DNA from: Gloeomargaritales cyanobacterium VI4D9
GTDB lineage: Bacteria; Cyanobacteriota; Cyanobacteriia; Gloeomargaritales; Gloeomargaritaceae
Direction of reading: 5' to 3'
Assembly: GCA_927797885.1 (NCBI GenBank)
Contig: OV696605.1
Coordinates: 1,649,157-1,713,156, forward strand
Length of the DNA stretch: 64,000 bases
Under the pieces are notes generated by a model, which worked only from the letters and a program-made list of their open reading frames with translations, did not search any database and had not been told where the DNA came from. The position numbers and the translations under genes were made by a program. Every line of letters starts with the position of its first letter. The stretch's first letter is position 1. Shown here in pieces: positions 19,492 to 29,434 of the stretch.

Positions 19492-20334
19492 TTAAAGGGG
19501 GTGGGTGTATTGGGCGTTGACCCAGCCTTCCTGTTGGGTCGCCAGGACGGACACTTTTAACCATTGCCCATCGCTACTGGTATCCAGCACCAGTAATTTT
19601 TCCCGATCCGCCAGGGTGGTCAGGGGGGCACCGTTGGGTTCCTGACGCAACACCAAACCGGTGGGGGAGTTGACGTGTACCTGCCGCCCTTCCCGTTCTC
19701 CTGGTGGTGTACTGCGGATGTATTCGGATTTGACCCAGCCGGTGGTCTGGGTGGCGGGGATTTGCACCTGTGTCCAACTGGCATCCCCATTGTGTGCCAA
19801 AAAGATCAATTCCTGGGCATAGGCTAACCCGGTAATGACTGGCGCAGAGGTACTCGGTTCCCGGCGCAAAATTAACCCACCCTCAGCCGTGACCCATAAA
19901 TTCGGTGATGATTGGGCGGGGGGGGTACTCACCGGGTGCGGGGCTTGCAGATTGCCTGCTTTCACCCAACCCATGACCTGTTGTGTCGGTAATCGCACCT
20001 GTTCCCACTGCTGGTCGGCACTCATTGCCAGCCGTTCTACCATCTGTTGATAAGCCGCTGTGCCCACCACCGGACTTTGCGCCTGGGGTTGCGCCCGTAC
20101 CAACAAACCTTCGGGGGCGGTGACCTGCATCCGGGTGCCCGCTGGGATGACATCCGGCGACTGGGGTAAGGGGGCTGGACTGGCAGGCGTTGGGGGTTGC
20201 GTCACCCGATACCAATGGTTCAACCCCAAGCGTACCAGGATAAAACTGGCAGTCATGGGTAAGGTTGTCGCCAAAACCAAACCCAAGACCCATGTCCAAG
20301 GGGAGGCAGATTCACGCAGACGACTTGCCATCAT
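19492..20334 (-). CDS. Membrane-anchored protein with three SH3b domains
   Basis: The protein of about 280 residues starts with a membrane helix or signal anchor (TWVLGLVLATTLPMTASFIL). It then carries three bacterial SH3 (SH3b) modules, each about 65 residues, recognisable by repeated GLL/GLIL/GLVLRREP, WEQV/WTQV/WLKV and GWVK/GWVN motifs. Such domains usually bind peptidoglycan or peptides outside the cytoplasm. ATG 20334 is chosen because TGAGGA precedes it; the TTG four codons earlier is unlikely. The gene overlaps the 3' end of the ycf46-like gene by about 23 bp. Function is unknown. Confidence 0.85.
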   Translation of the reverse strand: MMASRLRESASPWTWVLGLVLATTLPMTASFILVRLGLNHWYRVTQPPTPASPAPLPQSPDVIPAGTRMQVTAPEGLLVRAQPQAQSPVVGTAAYQQMVERLAMSADQQWEQVRLPTQQVMGWVKAGNLQAPHPVSTPPAQSSPNLWVTAEGGLILRREPSTSAPVITGLAYAQELIFLAHNGDASWTQVQIPATQTTGWVKSEYIRSTPPGEREGRQVHVNSPTGLVLRQEPNGAPLTTLADREKLLVLDTSSDGQWLKVSVLATQQEGWVNAQYTHPL

Positions 20335-21850
20335 CCTGTTCCTCAATTTGTTCCATACGGCGGCTGAGACTGGTGTGCCGGGAAGCGGAGCGAATCTTGC
20401 CGGTGCTCGCCCATTGTTGCAACAGTTGCACCTGTTCCTGAGCCGTGTGCGCCAGGGGCACCATCTGGCTGGCTGCTTCTAATATATCGTCTGTGGTAAA
20501 TTCCCGCCCCTGACTAAAGCCGGTGTGCATGGCTTCGATGATCGCCTGTTCCAGTTCCGCCCCGGAGAAATCGGGGGTTTCCCACGCCAGCCGTGCTAAA
20601 TCGTAATTTGACCAGGTATGCGGTCGCAGGCGGGACAAATGCACCTGGAGAATACTTTGCCGTTCCTCCCAGGTGGGCAAGCCGACAAAAAAAATCTCAT
20701 CAAATCGCCCTTTCCGCAGGAGTTCCGGGGGAAGCAGTTGAATTTGATTCGCCGTCGCCACCACAAACACCGGGGAATTTTTCTCCGCCAACCAGGTCAA
20801 AATCGTGCCAAACACCCGATTGGTGGTGCCGCTATCCCCCCGGCTGTCCATCGCACTAAAGGCTTTGTCAATCTCATCAATCCACAGCACACAGGGCGCT
20901 AGGGCTTCCGTGAGTTGAATCATCTGGCGGGTGCGGCTTTCCGATTCCCCCACCAACCCGGCGAACAACCGCCCCACATCCAACCGCAGGAGGGGCAAAT
21001 GCCAAAAATGGGCAATCGCCTTGGCGGTCAAGGATTTCCCCGTCCCCTGCAACCCCGCCAGCAGTAACCCCCGGGGATAGGGCAAGCCATATTCCCGTGC
21101 CGCCTCACCAAACGCCCCTTGCCGCCGTTGCAACCAAAGTTTCAAATTATCCAACCCGCCAATATCCGCCAGGGTGACCGTCGGGGGGCAAAACTCCAAA
21201 ATTTGCGTCTGCTGGATAATCTGCCGTTTTTCCGTCAGTACCAAATCCACATCCTCCGCCGTCAGGGTGCCCCGCAATGCCAGCGCCCGCCCCACCACCC
21301 GTTGCATCCGCTCCAAGGACAACCCCTGACAGGAACGCACCAATTCCTCCAAAACCTGGGGGGGCAAAGATTGGTGCAACCCCTGGAGTATCTGCTGGAG
21401 TTCCTGGCGCAATTCCACCGCCGTCGGCAGACCAAAGGGCAAGACGGTGACCATTTCCTGCAATTCCAGCGGCAGACGTACTTCAGGAGCCAGCAGAATC
21501 ACACTTTTGGGTTGCCCCTTGAGGGTGCGGTTGAGATTGCGTAACTTGCGCCCCACCGCCACATCCTCCAAAAACCGGCTGTAGTCCCGCAGGATCAGCA
21601 GGGCAGGCACATGGGGCGGCAATTTATCCAAAAATTCCAACGCCTGTAGAGGATTGCGACGGGCGAACCCCTGGTCATTGGGATTGCCCTGGATGCCCTC
21701 CACAAAATCCCAGGAGTAAACCCCCCAGTTTCCCAAATCCTTGGCAACCTGCACCAAAACCACCTCCACCCGTTCCTCCTCAGCGGTGGGCACATAAATA
21801 AACGGGTAACGTGCCCGGATCAGTACCCCCAACTCCTGGGCAAAATCCAT
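20312..21850 (-). CDS. ycf46: AAA ATPase, Ycf46 family
   Basis: The 512-residue protein matches the Ycf46 family found in cyanobacteria and plastids. The N-terminal half (1-230) is a degenerate regulatory region. The C-terminal half is an AAA domain with Walker A GLQGTGKS near residue 267, Walker B CVLWIDEID near 320, and sensor regions TANQ and RKGRFDE. The family has been linked to regulation of photosynthesis and carbon use, but its mechanism is unclear. It is flanked by the YceD-like gene, whose stop is two bases from this start, and by the overlapping SH3b gene. The three may be one transcript. Confidence 0.92.
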   Translation of the reverse strand: MDFAQELGVLIRARYPFIYVPTAEEERVEVVLVQVAKDLGNWGVYSWDFVEGIQGNPNDQGFARRNPLQALEFLDKLPPHVPALLILRDYSRFLEDVAVGRKLRNLNRTLKGQPKSVILLAPEVRLPLELQEMVTVLPFGLPTAVELRQELQQILQGLHQSLPPQVLEELVRSCQGLSLERMQRVVGRALALRGTLTAEDVDLVLTEKRQIIQQTQILEFCPPTVTLADIGGLDNLKLWLQRRQGAFGEAAREYGLPYPRGLLLAGLQGTGKSLTAKAIAHFWHLPLLRLDVGRLFAGLVGESESRTRQMIQLTEALAPCVLWIDEIDKAFSAMDSRGDSGTTNRVFGTILTWLAEKNSPVFVVATANQIQLLPPELLRKGRFDEIFFVGLPTWEERQSILQVHLSRLRPHTWSNYDLARLAWETPDFSGAELEQAIIEAMHTGFSQGREFTTDDILEAASQMVPLAHTAQEQVQLLQQWASTGKIRSASRHTSLSRRMEQIEEQDDGKSSA

Positions 21851-21851
21851 G

Positions 21852-22346
21852 CTATCCCCAGGGTTTGAACTGGGTTAAACCCGCCCAACGGGGGTCAACG
21901 GGGGGCACCTCCTCCGGCTCCCAGTCCAGGCGGCAATCGGGGCGGCACAGGGGATGACTGGGCAATGCCAGGGAAATGTGTTCATACAACCACTGCCCCA
22001 CATCCAACCAACCATCCGGGGGCAAATACTCCATCAAATCGGCAAAGGAGACTTCCTGTTCCAACGACCACGCCCTGGGGTCACTCTTGATCGCATCCAG
22101 CCAAATCACCTCCGACACCTCTAGGGGCAGACGGTCATTGTACTTACATAAACAGCGACGACAAGTTAAAGTCACAATCATGTTCACCCGGGCGCTGACC
22201 TGGAGACAGGTTCCTTGGTGTTGGATTTCAATTTCCCCCTGCACCGGCGTTAATAGGGGCAAATCCGGCAGGTGTTCCCGCACCGTGATGCACAATTTTC
22301 GCTCCGGCAGACGCAGTAAACTGGGAATCGCAAGGGGCTGTAACAC
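21852..22346 (-). CDS. YceD/DUF177 family protein
   Basis: The 164-residue protein shows the DUF177 (YceD) pattern: a beta-rich N-terminus (GEIEIQHQGTCLQV), the cysteine pair CRRC near residue 76 followed by C-x3 features, an acidic middle, and a second Cys pair CRPDC near residue 138. In many bacteria it precedes rpmF and affects 23S rRNA or ribosomal protein levels. Here rpmF is not adjacent. The start appears to be GTG at 22346 and lacks a clear Shine-Dalgarno sequence. It is probably co-transcribed with ycf46. Confidence 0.85.
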   Translation of the reverse strand: MLQPLAIPSLLRLPERKLCITVREHLPDLPLLTPVQGEIEIQHQGTCLQVSARVNMIVTLTCRRCLCKYNDRLPLEVSEVIWLDAIKSDPRAWSLEQEVSFADLMEYLPPDGWLDVGQWLYEHISLALPSHPLCRPDCRLDWEPEEVPPVDPRWAGLTQFKPWG

Positions 22347-22419
22347 GCTCGGTGACGGAAAATTTTATTCTATTCTCATGTTAATTTTAATGGTAACGCA
22401 TTTTTTCTTACTGAAGTGC

Positions 22420-22839
22420 TTAAGGTTCGGAAGCGTCAGGGCGACCTGCCCTACCCCCGGCATCATTGGCGATCACCAGCAAAAGCCCCCCGATCAGGGC
22501 AAGATTTTTCCAAAACTGAATCACCTCAATATTTTTGCTAAAGTCCGTGTGAAAAATCAGGGTGGCGGGAATTAAAAAACCAATCAAACAAGCCGCTCCC
22601 CATCGGGCTTTGTACCCCACCAGCACCGACAATCCCCCCAGGAGTAACACCAAAATAGTGGGAATCAACAACCAGCCAGGCACTTGAAATTGTGCCATGT
22701 AGGCTTGGGTCGCTTGGGGGGCGAGGATTTTGGTAATGGCGGAGCGGATGAAAATGGCTGATAAAAACAACCGTCCCATCCGGTTTAACCAGGGTCTCAG
22801 CCGGGATTCCGGTGTTGACATCCGCATAACTTCACCCAT
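22420..22839 (-). CDS. DoxX-family membrane protein
   Basis: The 139-residue protein has four predicted membrane helices and the DoxX-type segment LFLSAIFIRSAITKI near residue 24. C-terminal residues are charged (GGRAGRPDASEP). DoxX-like proteins have varied, mostly unproven redox or stress roles. Three possible ATG starts (22839, 22827, 22821) lie close together and cannot be separated. A remnant of R1 lies upstream. Confidence 0.88.
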   Translation of the reverse strand: MGEVMRMSTPESRLRPWLNRMGRLFLSAIFIRSAITKILAPQATQAYMAQFQVPGWLLIPTILVLLLGGLSVLVGYKARWGAACLIGFLIPATLIFHTDFSKNIEVIQFWKNLALIGGLLLVIANDAGGRAGRPDASEP

Positions 22840-22889
22840 GTTTTGGCTACTATTTTATTGTAATTTGCGACAATCTCAAACGGTCTCGG

Positions 22890-22954
22890 TGCAGAACCAA
22901 AACGGCGCAGTGCCCCTGCAACCCCTGTTCCATTCTCATTTAGGACTGCTATAG
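22890..22954 (+). repeat. R1 repeat, right half only
   Basis: This copy keeps the centre (CAGTGCCCCTGCAACCCCTG) and the right end (TTTAGGACTGCTATAG). The left arm is absent or degraded. Confidence 0.75.
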
Positions 22955-23061
22955 CTCAAACTTAGGGTGATTCTGATATGCAGAAATGGGTAGTGACAAC
23001 CCTGAAATGTATGTTGAGAAATGCCCTATAATACGATTGGGGGAATTTCGATAAAAACACC

Positions 23062-23352
23062 ATGATCACCCTAGAGCAAACCGCCCATCTGGCACACCTC
23101 GCCCGCTTGGAACTCACCCCCGCCGAAATTGCAGAATTAAGCGGTCAATTGGGGGCAATTTTGGACTATATGGCGCAATTACAAAACCTAGATTTGGCGG
23201 ATGTGCCCCCCACCGCCCACGCTGTCAATACCGCCAATGTCCTGCGTCCCGACCAACCCGTGCCCTCGACCCTGACCGAAAAACTCCTGGAAATTGCCCC
23301 CGCCCCGGAAGACCACTTTTTCCAAGTGCCCCAAATCCTGCGGGAGGGTTAA
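23062..23352 (+). CDS. gatC: Asp-tRNA(Asn)/Glu-tRNA(Gln) amidotransferase subunit C
   Basis: The 96-residue protein fits GatC in length and sequence, with HLARLELTPAEIAELSGQLG near the start and the family's LRPDQP and C-terminal PQILREG. GatC stabilises GatA in the GatCAB complex, which converts Glu-tRNA(Gln) to Gln-tRNA(Gln) in cyanobacteria. gatA and gatB are not nearby, which is usual in this phylum. It stands alone between two minus-strand blocks. Confidence 0.95.
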   Translation: MITLEQTAHLAHLARLELTPAEIAELSGQLGAILDYMAQLQNLDLADVPPTAHAVNTANVLRPDQPVPSTLTEKLLEIAPAPEDHFFQVPQILREG

Positions 23353-23360
23353 CATCAGCA

Positions 23361-24341
23361 CTAACTCCGCACCGCCCTAGTGGGAGTCGCAGGAATGTCT
23401 AAAACCGCTAATAATTCTGATAGGGTCTGACAGCGAGCGGGCAACCCCAAACGACTCGGATGCACCACCGGCTCGTAACGAAAATAACGATACTCCGCAC
23501 AAAAATCATCCCAGGGAATAAATTGCGCCCCCAACCACCGGGCAACCCGCATCAAAAAAGCGACCCGCCGGGGCGTTAAATTCAACTGCCAGGGGGGAAT
23601 CCTTACCCCAAAATAATCACACAATTCCTGCACCGCATCATTGAGCCAAATTACCTCATTGCCTAACACAAACTGGCGAAATTCTTGGGGGGGATGGGCA
23701 AGATAGTACAGCACAATCTGGGCAATATCCTGGGCGTGGATAAAATGAAAACAGCCATCCGCCCGCACCCACCGCACCCACCGTAAATAGCGGGGTAATT
23801 GGTCTAAACCGGTAGAAATATGGGAGGGAGGTTTATCCTTGTCTCTCCCAAAAATCAAAGTGGGAAACACCACGGTTAACCGGTGATAAATCGGGAGGGT
23901 TTGTAATTGTTCATAGCACATGAATTTAGAACGAATATACTCAGTACCCAGGGTTTTGGCTTGGGGCAATAATTGCAAATTTTGATCCAAAATACTGGCG
24001 GTGGAAAAATAAATCACCTGCTCACATATCTGCGGATTTAGGGCTTGCATGAGACTTAAGTTTCCAGTTAAATTCACCTTAAATGTGTCTTCACCCCCCC
24101 ATTGGGTTGCCAGTAAAATGGCACTATTCATACTCGGTAAAAGTTCAATATAGGGGGTGGTATCCTGTAAATTACCTGGGATTAAATGTACCCCAGGTCG
24201 GCTTTGAAAATTGAATTTTAGCTTGTGGGGATCACGGATTAAAAAAAATAATTCATGCTCCGTTTGCTGAATCAACATTTCCGCCAGATAATGACCCACA
24301 CAGCCACTACCACCGGTGATAAAAATGCGCTTTTTCGTCAT
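23361..24341 (-). CDS. NAD-dependent epimerase/dehydratase (extended SDR)
   Basis: The 326-residue protein has the Rossmann motif TGGSGCVG at residues 9-16 and a Y-x3-K pair in TEYIRSK near residue 134, both expected in extended short-chain dehydrogenases. A downstream region resembles the substrate domain of nucleotide-sugar epimerases. The precise substrate is unknown. Its start lies 14 bp after the hemE stop on the same strand, so the two may be co-transcribed, with hemE first. Confidence 0.88.
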   Translation of the reverse strand: MTKKRIFITGGSGCVGHYLAEMLIQQTEHELFFLIRDPHKLKFNFQSRPGVHLIPGNLQDTTPYIELLPSMNSAILLATQWGGEDTFKVNLTGNLSLMQALNPQICEQVIYFSTASILDQNLQLLPQAKTLGTEYIRSKFMCYEQLQTLPIYHRLTVVFPTLIFGRDKDKPPSHISTGLDQLPRYLRWVRWVRADGCFHFIHAQDIAQIVLYYLAHPPQEFRQFVLGNEVIWLNDAVQELCDYFGVRIPPWQLNLTPRRVAFLMRVARWLGAQFIPWDDFCAEYRYFRYEPVVHPSRLGLPARCQTLSELLAVLDIPATPTRAVRS

Positions 24342-24354
24342 GCTTAATGCCTAA

Positions 24355-25407
24355 TCATCCCTGCCTGTTGTCCCATTGTTGCACGGTTTCAAAAAAGACC
24401 CGCACATGGTCTTCTGGGGTGGTTGCTAATACCCCATGCCCCAAATTCATAATGTGTCCCACAGAACCGGCTTGTTGGATAATTTCCCCGATACGTTGGC
24501 GGATCAATGCCGGTGGTCCGAACAATACCCCTGGGTCTAAATTGCCCTGCACACAGAGATTTCCTAACCGCTGACGGGCTGTTGCCATTTCCACCGTCCA
24601 GTCCACACTCACCACATCCACTCCCGTTTGCGCCATCAATTCTAAAAGGGTGCCACTGCCATAAATGTATAAAATTAAGGGAGTATCCGGGTAGGTGGCT
24701 TTCACTTTTTGTACCAATTTTTGTTGATAGGGTAATACAAAGGTGCGGTAGTCCACCGGCGAGAGTTGTCCTGCCCAGGAATCAAAAATTTGCACCACCT
24801 CGGCACCCTGATCAATTTGGTAAAGTACATAGGTGGCAATTTGTTCAGCCAAAAATCCCAGCAATTGGTGCAAAACCTGGGGTTCTTGATAGGCTAGGGA
24901 TTTAATCACCGTATAGTCTTTAGAACTTTTGCCTTCTACCACATACGCCGCCAACGTCCAAGGGGCACCGACAAACCCCAATAGGGTCGCCCGTTCGCCA
25001 ATTTCTGAGCGGAGGGTGCGAAGAATTTGACCGATAAACGGGAGGGATTCAGCGGGTACCAGGGGCGTTAATTGCTGAATTTGCTCTAAAGTGCGAATGG
25101 GCGGGTCAATCAAGGGTCCCCGACTTTCGATGATGTCAAAATTGATGCCCATGCCCGGCAAAGGGGTGAGAATATCGGAGAACAAAATCACTCCGTCCGG
25201 CGCAAAGGCACGGAAGGGTTGCAGGGAGATTTCCACCGCCAAGTCCGGGTTTTCCGACCGCTCCCGAAAGCTAGGATAACGCTCTCGCAACTCCCGATAG
25301 GCACGCATATACCGCCCGGCTTGCCGCATCATCCACACCGGGGGTCGGGGTAAGGGAATGTTTTGGGTGCTTTTGAGGAGATAGGTACTGCGGGAACCGG
25401 CGGTCAT
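24355..25407 (-). CDS. hemE: Uroporphyrinogen decarboxylase
   Basis: The 350-residue protein carries both family signatures: [13 protein letters not shown] near residue 21 and [16 protein letters not shown] near residue 144. It decarboxylates uroporphyrinogen III to coproporphyrinogen III, a shared step to haem, chlorophyll and bilins. Catalytic Arg in MRQAGR and Asp in LFSDILTPL are present. The start ATG 25407 matches the family length, although no Shine-Dalgarno sequence is visible before it. Confidence 0.97.
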   Translation of the reverse strand: MTAGSRSTYLLKSTQNIPLPRPPVWMMRQAGRYMRAYRELRERYPSFRERSENPDLAVEISLQPFRAFAPDGVILFSDILTPLPGMGINFDIIESRGPLIDPPIRTLEQIQQLTPLVPAESLPFIGQILRTLRSEIGERATLLGFVGAPWTLAAYVVEGKSSKDYTVIKSLAYQEPQVLHQLLGFLAEQIATYVLYQIDQGAEVVQIFDSWAGQLSPVDYRTFVLPYQQKLVQKVKATYPDTPLILYIYGSGTLLELMAQTGVDVVSVDWTVEMATARQRLGNLCVQGNLDPGVLFGPPALIRQRIGEIIQQAGSVGHIMNLGHGVLATTPEDHVRVFFETVQQWDNRQG

Positions 25408-25539
25408 TGGGGGGGGAACATAAAAGAACTTTTTTGACTATACCACCGGAACTCCCCCGGGCTATACCATTCTGCCCAAGTTGGCCGGGCAATTGCTTAA
25501 CCTAACCGGCAAGATGTGGCGGCAGTTATCACGACAACC

Positions 25540-25677
25540 CCTGCCCAAACCCCACGGGGACGGAGAGAGTGACCTTGCCAGTAGCCCTAATCCCCCGGCC
25601 AAAGCCATCTGTTTTGCTACCCGACACGGTGGCATTGGTGAGAGTGACATCGCCAGTAGCAAAAATTCCGGTAGTGC
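25540..25677 (-). pseudogene. Remnant of a haemagglutinin-like beta-repeat protein
   Basis: The minus strand reads STTGIFATGDVTLTNATVSG and, after a few more residues, GFGRGIRATGKVTLS before a stop. The Gly/Thr/Val periodicity is like that of secreted beta-helix proteins such as the one at 588-9903. No start or signal peptide is present. R3a abuts it exactly at 25678, so the repeat may have cut the gene. The assignment rests on composition and pattern only. Confidence 0.4.
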
Positions 25678-25794
25678 TACAGTCTTTTGAGTGGTTATGG
25701 GATGCAGTTGAACCCCACTCGCTGTAGATCAATCATGCTAAGCCTTTAAGATAATCGAGGCTTTTTTTGTCCTTTAATTAATAAATAGACCGTA
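25678..25794 (-). repeat. R3a repeat
   Basis: It begins TACAGTCTTTTGAGTGG and ends AATAGACCGTA, and is similar to 17455-17572. It is directly followed by R1. Confidence 0.85.
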
Positions 25795-25892
25795 TAGCAA
25801 TCCTATTTGATTAACCAACAAAAATTTCCCAGAACCAAGAACGGGAGGGTGCCCCTGCGACCCCTATTCCATTTTCATTTAAGATTGCTATA
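25793..25892 (+). repeat. R1 repeat
   Basis: A complete copy in the same orientation as at 365, with one terminus slightly degraded (AAGATTGCTATA). Confidence 0.88.
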
Positions 25893-25998
25893 TTAATTTT
25901 TGTGCTTACACGGCAAGGCTGGAAGCCCCATTCTTTCCTTTGCGCTTATCAATAACTCAGGAGTCATTCCCAATAGCTGTGAATTAATATAGGTGCCC
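25893..25998 (+). repeat. R2 repeat, left end missing
   Basis: The body and right end (GAATTAATATAGGTGCCC) match the complete R2 at 49787-49907. The left terminus is replaced by R1. Confidence 0.85.
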
Positions 25999-26152
25999 TT
26001 AATTGCTTGGAAAATTCCATAACTTGAGATTGAAATGAACTTTTTTACAAATCGGATTTTGAACCCCTCTACTGTGCCCCTCAGCAACTGGGTTCCTGCA
26101 TTCCCAACCTGTCTATGCTAAAAATAATGAATAGTTGCCCCTGCGTTCATTG

Positions 26153-28039
26153 ATGATGCCCAATTTTCTCGACACCTTTGATGTGATTGTGGTGGGAGCC
26201 GGTCATGCGGGCTGTGAAGCGGCGTTGGCATCCGCCCGGTTGGGCTGTCGCACCCTGCTGTTGACCCTAAATTTAGACCGCATTGCTTGGCAACCCTGTA
26301 ATCCGGCGGTGGGAGGACCCGCCAAGTCCCAGTTGGTGCATGAGGTGGATGCCCTGGGGGGCGAAATTGGCAAAATGACCGACCGCACCTATCTGCAAAA
26401 ACGGTTGTTGAACCATTCCCGGGGACCGGCGGTGTGGGCGTTGCGGGCGCAAACGGATAAACGGGAGTATGCCCGTGCGATGCGCCAAGTGGTGGAGAAC
26501 CAGCCCAATTTGTGGGTGCGGGAAGGCATGGTGACGGATTTACTCCTGGGGCGGAATGATGAAGTCATCGGTATCCGTACCTATTTCGGGGTGAATTTCG
26601 GGGCGCAGGCGGTGATCCTCACCACCGGGACGTTTCTGGGTGGGCGGATTTGGGTAGGGAATCAGTCTATGTCTGCGGGACGGGCTGGGGAATTTGCCGC
26701 CGAGGGGTTGACCGCCAACCTGCAACGCTTGGGGTTTGAGGTGGGGCGTTTGAAAACGGGAACCCCTGCTCGGGTGGACAAACGCACGGTGGATACAACG
26801 CATCTGGAACCGCAACCGGGGGATGAGGTAGTGCGGTGGTTTAGTTTTGACCCCCAGGTGTGGCAGGAACGGGAGCAATTGCCCTGCTATCTCACCCGCA
26901 CGACCAGCGAAACCCACCGTCTGATTCGGGAAAATTTGCATCTCTCGCCCGTGTATGGGGGTTGGGTGGATGCCAAAGGTCCCCGCTATTGCCCCAGCAT
27001 TGAGGATAAAATTGTTCGGTTTGCGGATAAGGAATCCCACCAAATTTTCCTGGAACCGGAGGGGCGGGACATCCCGGAACTGTATGTGCAGGGCTTTTCG
27101 ACGGGCTTGCCGGAAGCATTGCAGTTGGCGTTACTGCAGACGTTGCCGGGGTTGGAACAGTGCGTCATGTTGCGCCCTGCCTATGCGGTGGAATACGACT
27201 ACCTGCCTGCGACCCAATGCCAGCCAACCTTGATGACCAAAAAAATTCAAGGGCTATTTTGTGCAGGGCAGATCAATGGCACGACGGGGTATGAAGAGGC
27301 GGCAGCACAGGGAATCGTGGCGGGGATCAATGCCGCCCGGTTGGTTGCCCAACAGGAATTGATCGTCTTTCCCCGGGAGCAAAGTTACATTGGCACCCTG
27401 ATTGATGACCTATGTACCCGGGATTTGCGGGAACCCTACCGGATGCTCACGTCCCGTTCGGAATACCGTCTGCATTTGCGTTCGGACAATGCGGATGAGC
27501 GGCTGACCCCCTTGGGGCGGGAGATTGGCTTGATTGATGACCGGCGGTGGGCACTTTACCAGGAGAAACAACGGCAGATTGCCGCCGAACAGGAGCGGTT
27601 ACGGCAGGTGCGGATCAAACCCCATGACCCGGTGGTGGCGGAATTGCAGGCGATGGGGGAGCCGGTGCGAACCGCCGTGACCTTGGCGGAATTGCTCACC
27701 CGTCCGGGGTTGCACTACGAGCATTTGGTGAATTGGGGCTTGGGTGCCCCGGATTTAGAGCGTTCCGTGTGGGAAAGTGTGGAAATTCGTTTGAAATATG
27801 CGGGTTATTTGCAACGCCAAAACCAGCAGATCGAGCAGGCGCAGAAATATGCCCAGCGGCGTTTGCCCCCAGATATTGACTACAATCGCATTACTACGCT
27901 ATCAATGGAAGCACGGGAAAAATTAACCCATGTTCGCCCTTTAACCCTTGGTCAAGCCGCCCGCATTGGCGGTGTCAATCCCGCAGATATTCAAGCTTTG
28001 CTCATTTATCTCGAACTTCACCACCGGATGTCCGCATGA
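26153..28039 (+). CDS. mnmG: tRNA uridine-5-carboxymethylaminomethyl modification enzyme MnmG
   Basis: The protein of about 628 residues has the FAD-binding motif [12 protein letters not shown] near residue 11 and the GidA signature [19 protein letters not shown]. With MnmE it installs the cmnm5 group on wobble U34 of certain tRNAs. Start is placed at ATG 26153 or 26156; an in-frame TTG at 26135 would add six residues and is less likely. The DNA around the start (TTGCCCCTGCGTTCATTGATG) resembles the interior of R2. The stop overlaps the next gene's ATG (ATGA). Confidence 0.95.
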   Translation: MMPNFLDTFDVIVVGAGHAGCEAALASARLGCRTLLLTLNLDRIAWQPCNPAVGGPAKSQLVHEVDALGGEIGKMTDRTYLQKRLLNHSRGPAVWALRAQTDKREYARAMRQVVENQPNLWVREGMVTDLLLGRNDEVIGIRTYFGVNFGAQAVILTTGTFLGGRIWVGNQSMSAGRAGEFAAEGLTANLQRLGFEVGRLKTGTPARVDKRTVDTTHLEPQPGDEVVRWFSFDPQVWQEREQLPCYLTRTTSETHRLIRENLHLSPVYGGWVDAKGPRYCPSIEDKIVRFADKESHQIFLEPEGRDIPELYVQGFSTGLPEALQLALLQTLPGLEQCVMLRPAYAVEYDYLPATQCQPTLMTKKIQGLFCAGQINGTTGYEEAAAQGIVAGINAARLVAQQELIVFPREQSYIGTLIDDLCTRDLREPYRMLTSRSEYRLHLRSDNADERLTPLGREIGLIDDRRWALYQEKQRQIAAEQERLRQVRIKPHDPVVAELQAMGEPVRTAVTLAELLTRPGLHYEHLVNWGLGAPDLERSVWESVEIRLKYAGYLQRQNQQIEQAQKYAQRRLPPDIDYNRITTLSMEAREKLTHVRPLTLGQAARIGGVNPADIQALLIYLELHHRMSA

Positions 28040-28839
28040 GCCATTGCCTGCCCGAACCCCAACTGGAAGCTGAGGTGGAAGCCCTGTTGGATGATGTTTT
28101 TAGCCGCCTGGAGGAACCCCTGCCCCCCCGGTGTCTCCCCCCCGCCGGTCAGCCCTTAGCCCTAGCACGATCCGTCCCCGAGCCAGGGGCAATGGTGGTT
28201 TTGGCGTACAACCCCGCCCCCTTGATGCCGGTCACGCCACCGTCTTACCACCCGGAAACGATTTTAACGGCGGCGTTTGTGGATACCCCGGCGGAACGAC
28301 CCACGCCCTGGTGGGTGTGGCTGGGCTTGGGTACCCTGGTGATGTTGGGTACCTGGTACGGGCGACAGTATTGGCAAGCGGCACGCACCCCTGCCCCCGC
28401 CGAACCACCGCATCAGGCGTTTGTCACCTATTTGGAGCGAGCGTTAGCCCAGATTCCCGAGCGTAGTACGCCCCAGCCTTCCCCAGCCACCAACCCTAAA
28501 CCCCCGGAGCCTCCTGCCGTACCCCCGCCGCCCCCGGTGACGGTCATGCCCATTCCCCAAGCCCCGGTGATCACTGCCCCCGCCAGTCTCCCTGCTCAGC
28601 CCACCGCCCCTGTGGCGAAACCATCCCCCCGTCCGACCCTGACCCTGATCGGGTTATTGCAAATGGGAGCCGGTTCCATCGCCATGTTCCAGGTTGGGGA
28701 CACCACCCAGCAGGTCAATGTGGGCGGTCAGGTGGGGCAGAGCGGTTGGCAGGTCAAGGAAGTGCGGGAACAGGAAGTGGTGCTGACCCGGGCGGGGCAA
28801 ACCCGTACCCTGATCGTGGGGCAAGCCCTTACGGATTAA
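28036..28839 (+). CDS. Single-pass membrane protein, Pro-rich, with PilP/GspC-like C-terminal domain
   Basis: This 267-residue protein has a cytoplasmic N-terminus, one membrane helix ([18 protein letters not shown], about residue 95), a long Pro/Ala-rich linker (about 125-200) and a compact C-terminal beta domain. That domain has the sequence [20 protein letters not shown] followed by GWQVKEV and [12 protein letters not shown]. The pattern resembles the small domains of pilus or type II secretion proteins such as PilP and GspC, which sit in the periplasm. The resemblance is by eye only. It starts inside the mnmG stop codon (ATGA), so it is translationally coupled. Confidence 0.7.
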   Translation: MSHCLPEPQLEAEVEALLDDVFSRLEEPLPPRCLPPAGQPLALARSVPEPGAMVVLAYNPAPLMPVTPPSYHPETILTAAFVDTPAERPTPWWVWLGLGTLVMLGTWYGRQYWQAARTPAPAEPPHQAFVTYLERALAQIPERSTPQPSPATNPKPPEPPAVPPPPPVTVMPIPQAPVITAPASLPAQPTAPVAKPSPRPTLTLIGLLQMGAGSIAMFQVGDTTQQVNVGGQVGQSGWQVKEVREQEVVLTRAGQTRTLIVGQALTD

Positions 28840-28887
28840 CGTCGGGTTTTTCCGCAGTAAAATGGCAATAAGCGGTGGGGGGCGCCC

Positions 28888-29244
28888 ATGAATGACTGGT
28901 GGAAACAACTGAATGGCTTGCTGGTCGAGACGATCCTTTCCTGGGATGAGTACGAACAGGAATGGTCGCAAATGCTGAATGAATGGGATGAACAATTGGA
29001 TCAAACCCTGCTGGAATGGGAGGTGCCCCTGGCGGAAACGGCGGCTTGGGTTGAAGGCACCCTCATGGCTTTGGTACAACCTTTAACCCAAACCCTCGAC
29101 CCCCTGGTAATGGAGCAACCCGCCTGTGTGGGCTGTAAACACTACCACGGTCAGGTGTACAATGACCAAATTTTTGTCTGCGCCATGCACCCCTACGGCG
29201 TGGGGTTAGAAACCTGCCCCGACTGGGAAGCCCTGTGGTCTTGA
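28888..29244 (+). CDS. Conserved-type cyanobacterial protein with CxxC and CPDW motifs
   Basis: The 118-residue protein has an acidic, Trp-rich helical N-terminus (1-80) and a C-terminal Cys cluster: CVGCKHYHG, then CAMHP, then CPDW. Four or more Cys and His could bind a metal. A related cluster, CDRCYYFTG, CAVHP and CPDF, occurs in the unlinked gene at 41010-41297. No function is known to me. ATG 28888 follows a G-rich stretch (GGTGGGGGG). Confidence 0.75.
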   Translation: MNDWWKQLNGLLVETILSWDEYEQEWSQMLNEWDEQLDQTLLEWEVPLAETAAWVEGTLMALVQPLTQTLDPLVMEQPACVGCKHYHGQVYNDQIFVCAMHPYGVGLETCPDWEALWS

Positions 29245-29323
29245 AGGTTCTTTACCGATGAAAAAATTATTAAAAAAATTGATACACTCAAGGGGAAAAC
29301 GGTAGCACCCCAGCCACTCCCCT

Positions 29324-29434
29324 ATGGATGGAACTCTAAGCATTGAGAAATTGGGGGAAACCGTACACCTCTTTGCCGTCGCTCATCTGAAATTAGCCAA
29401 GATTGATCAATCGAGGGGGGCATCCACAGGATGA
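29324..29434 (+). CDS. Possible 36-codon leader-type ORF coupled to the FUSC gene
   Basis: An ATG at 29324 opens 36 codons (MDGTLSIEKLGETV...) ending in a TGA that overlaps the next gene's ATG (ATGA at 29431-29434). The overlap resembles the coupled starts seen elsewhere here, but no Shine-Dalgarno sequence precedes it. It may be a short coupled peptide or chance. Confidence 0.3.
   Translation: MDGTLSIEKLGETVHLFAVAHLKLAKIDQSRGASTG

Larger units (their letters stand above)
25408..26152. other. Intergenic region: haemagglutinin-like remnant and three abutting repeats
   Basis: Between hemE and mnmG lie a short haemagglutinin-like coding remnant (25540-25677, minus), R3a (25678-25794), R1 (25793-25892) and R2 lacking its left end (25893-25998). 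The last 150 bp contain the mnmG promoter and an R2-like snippet at the start codon. Confidence 0.7.
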
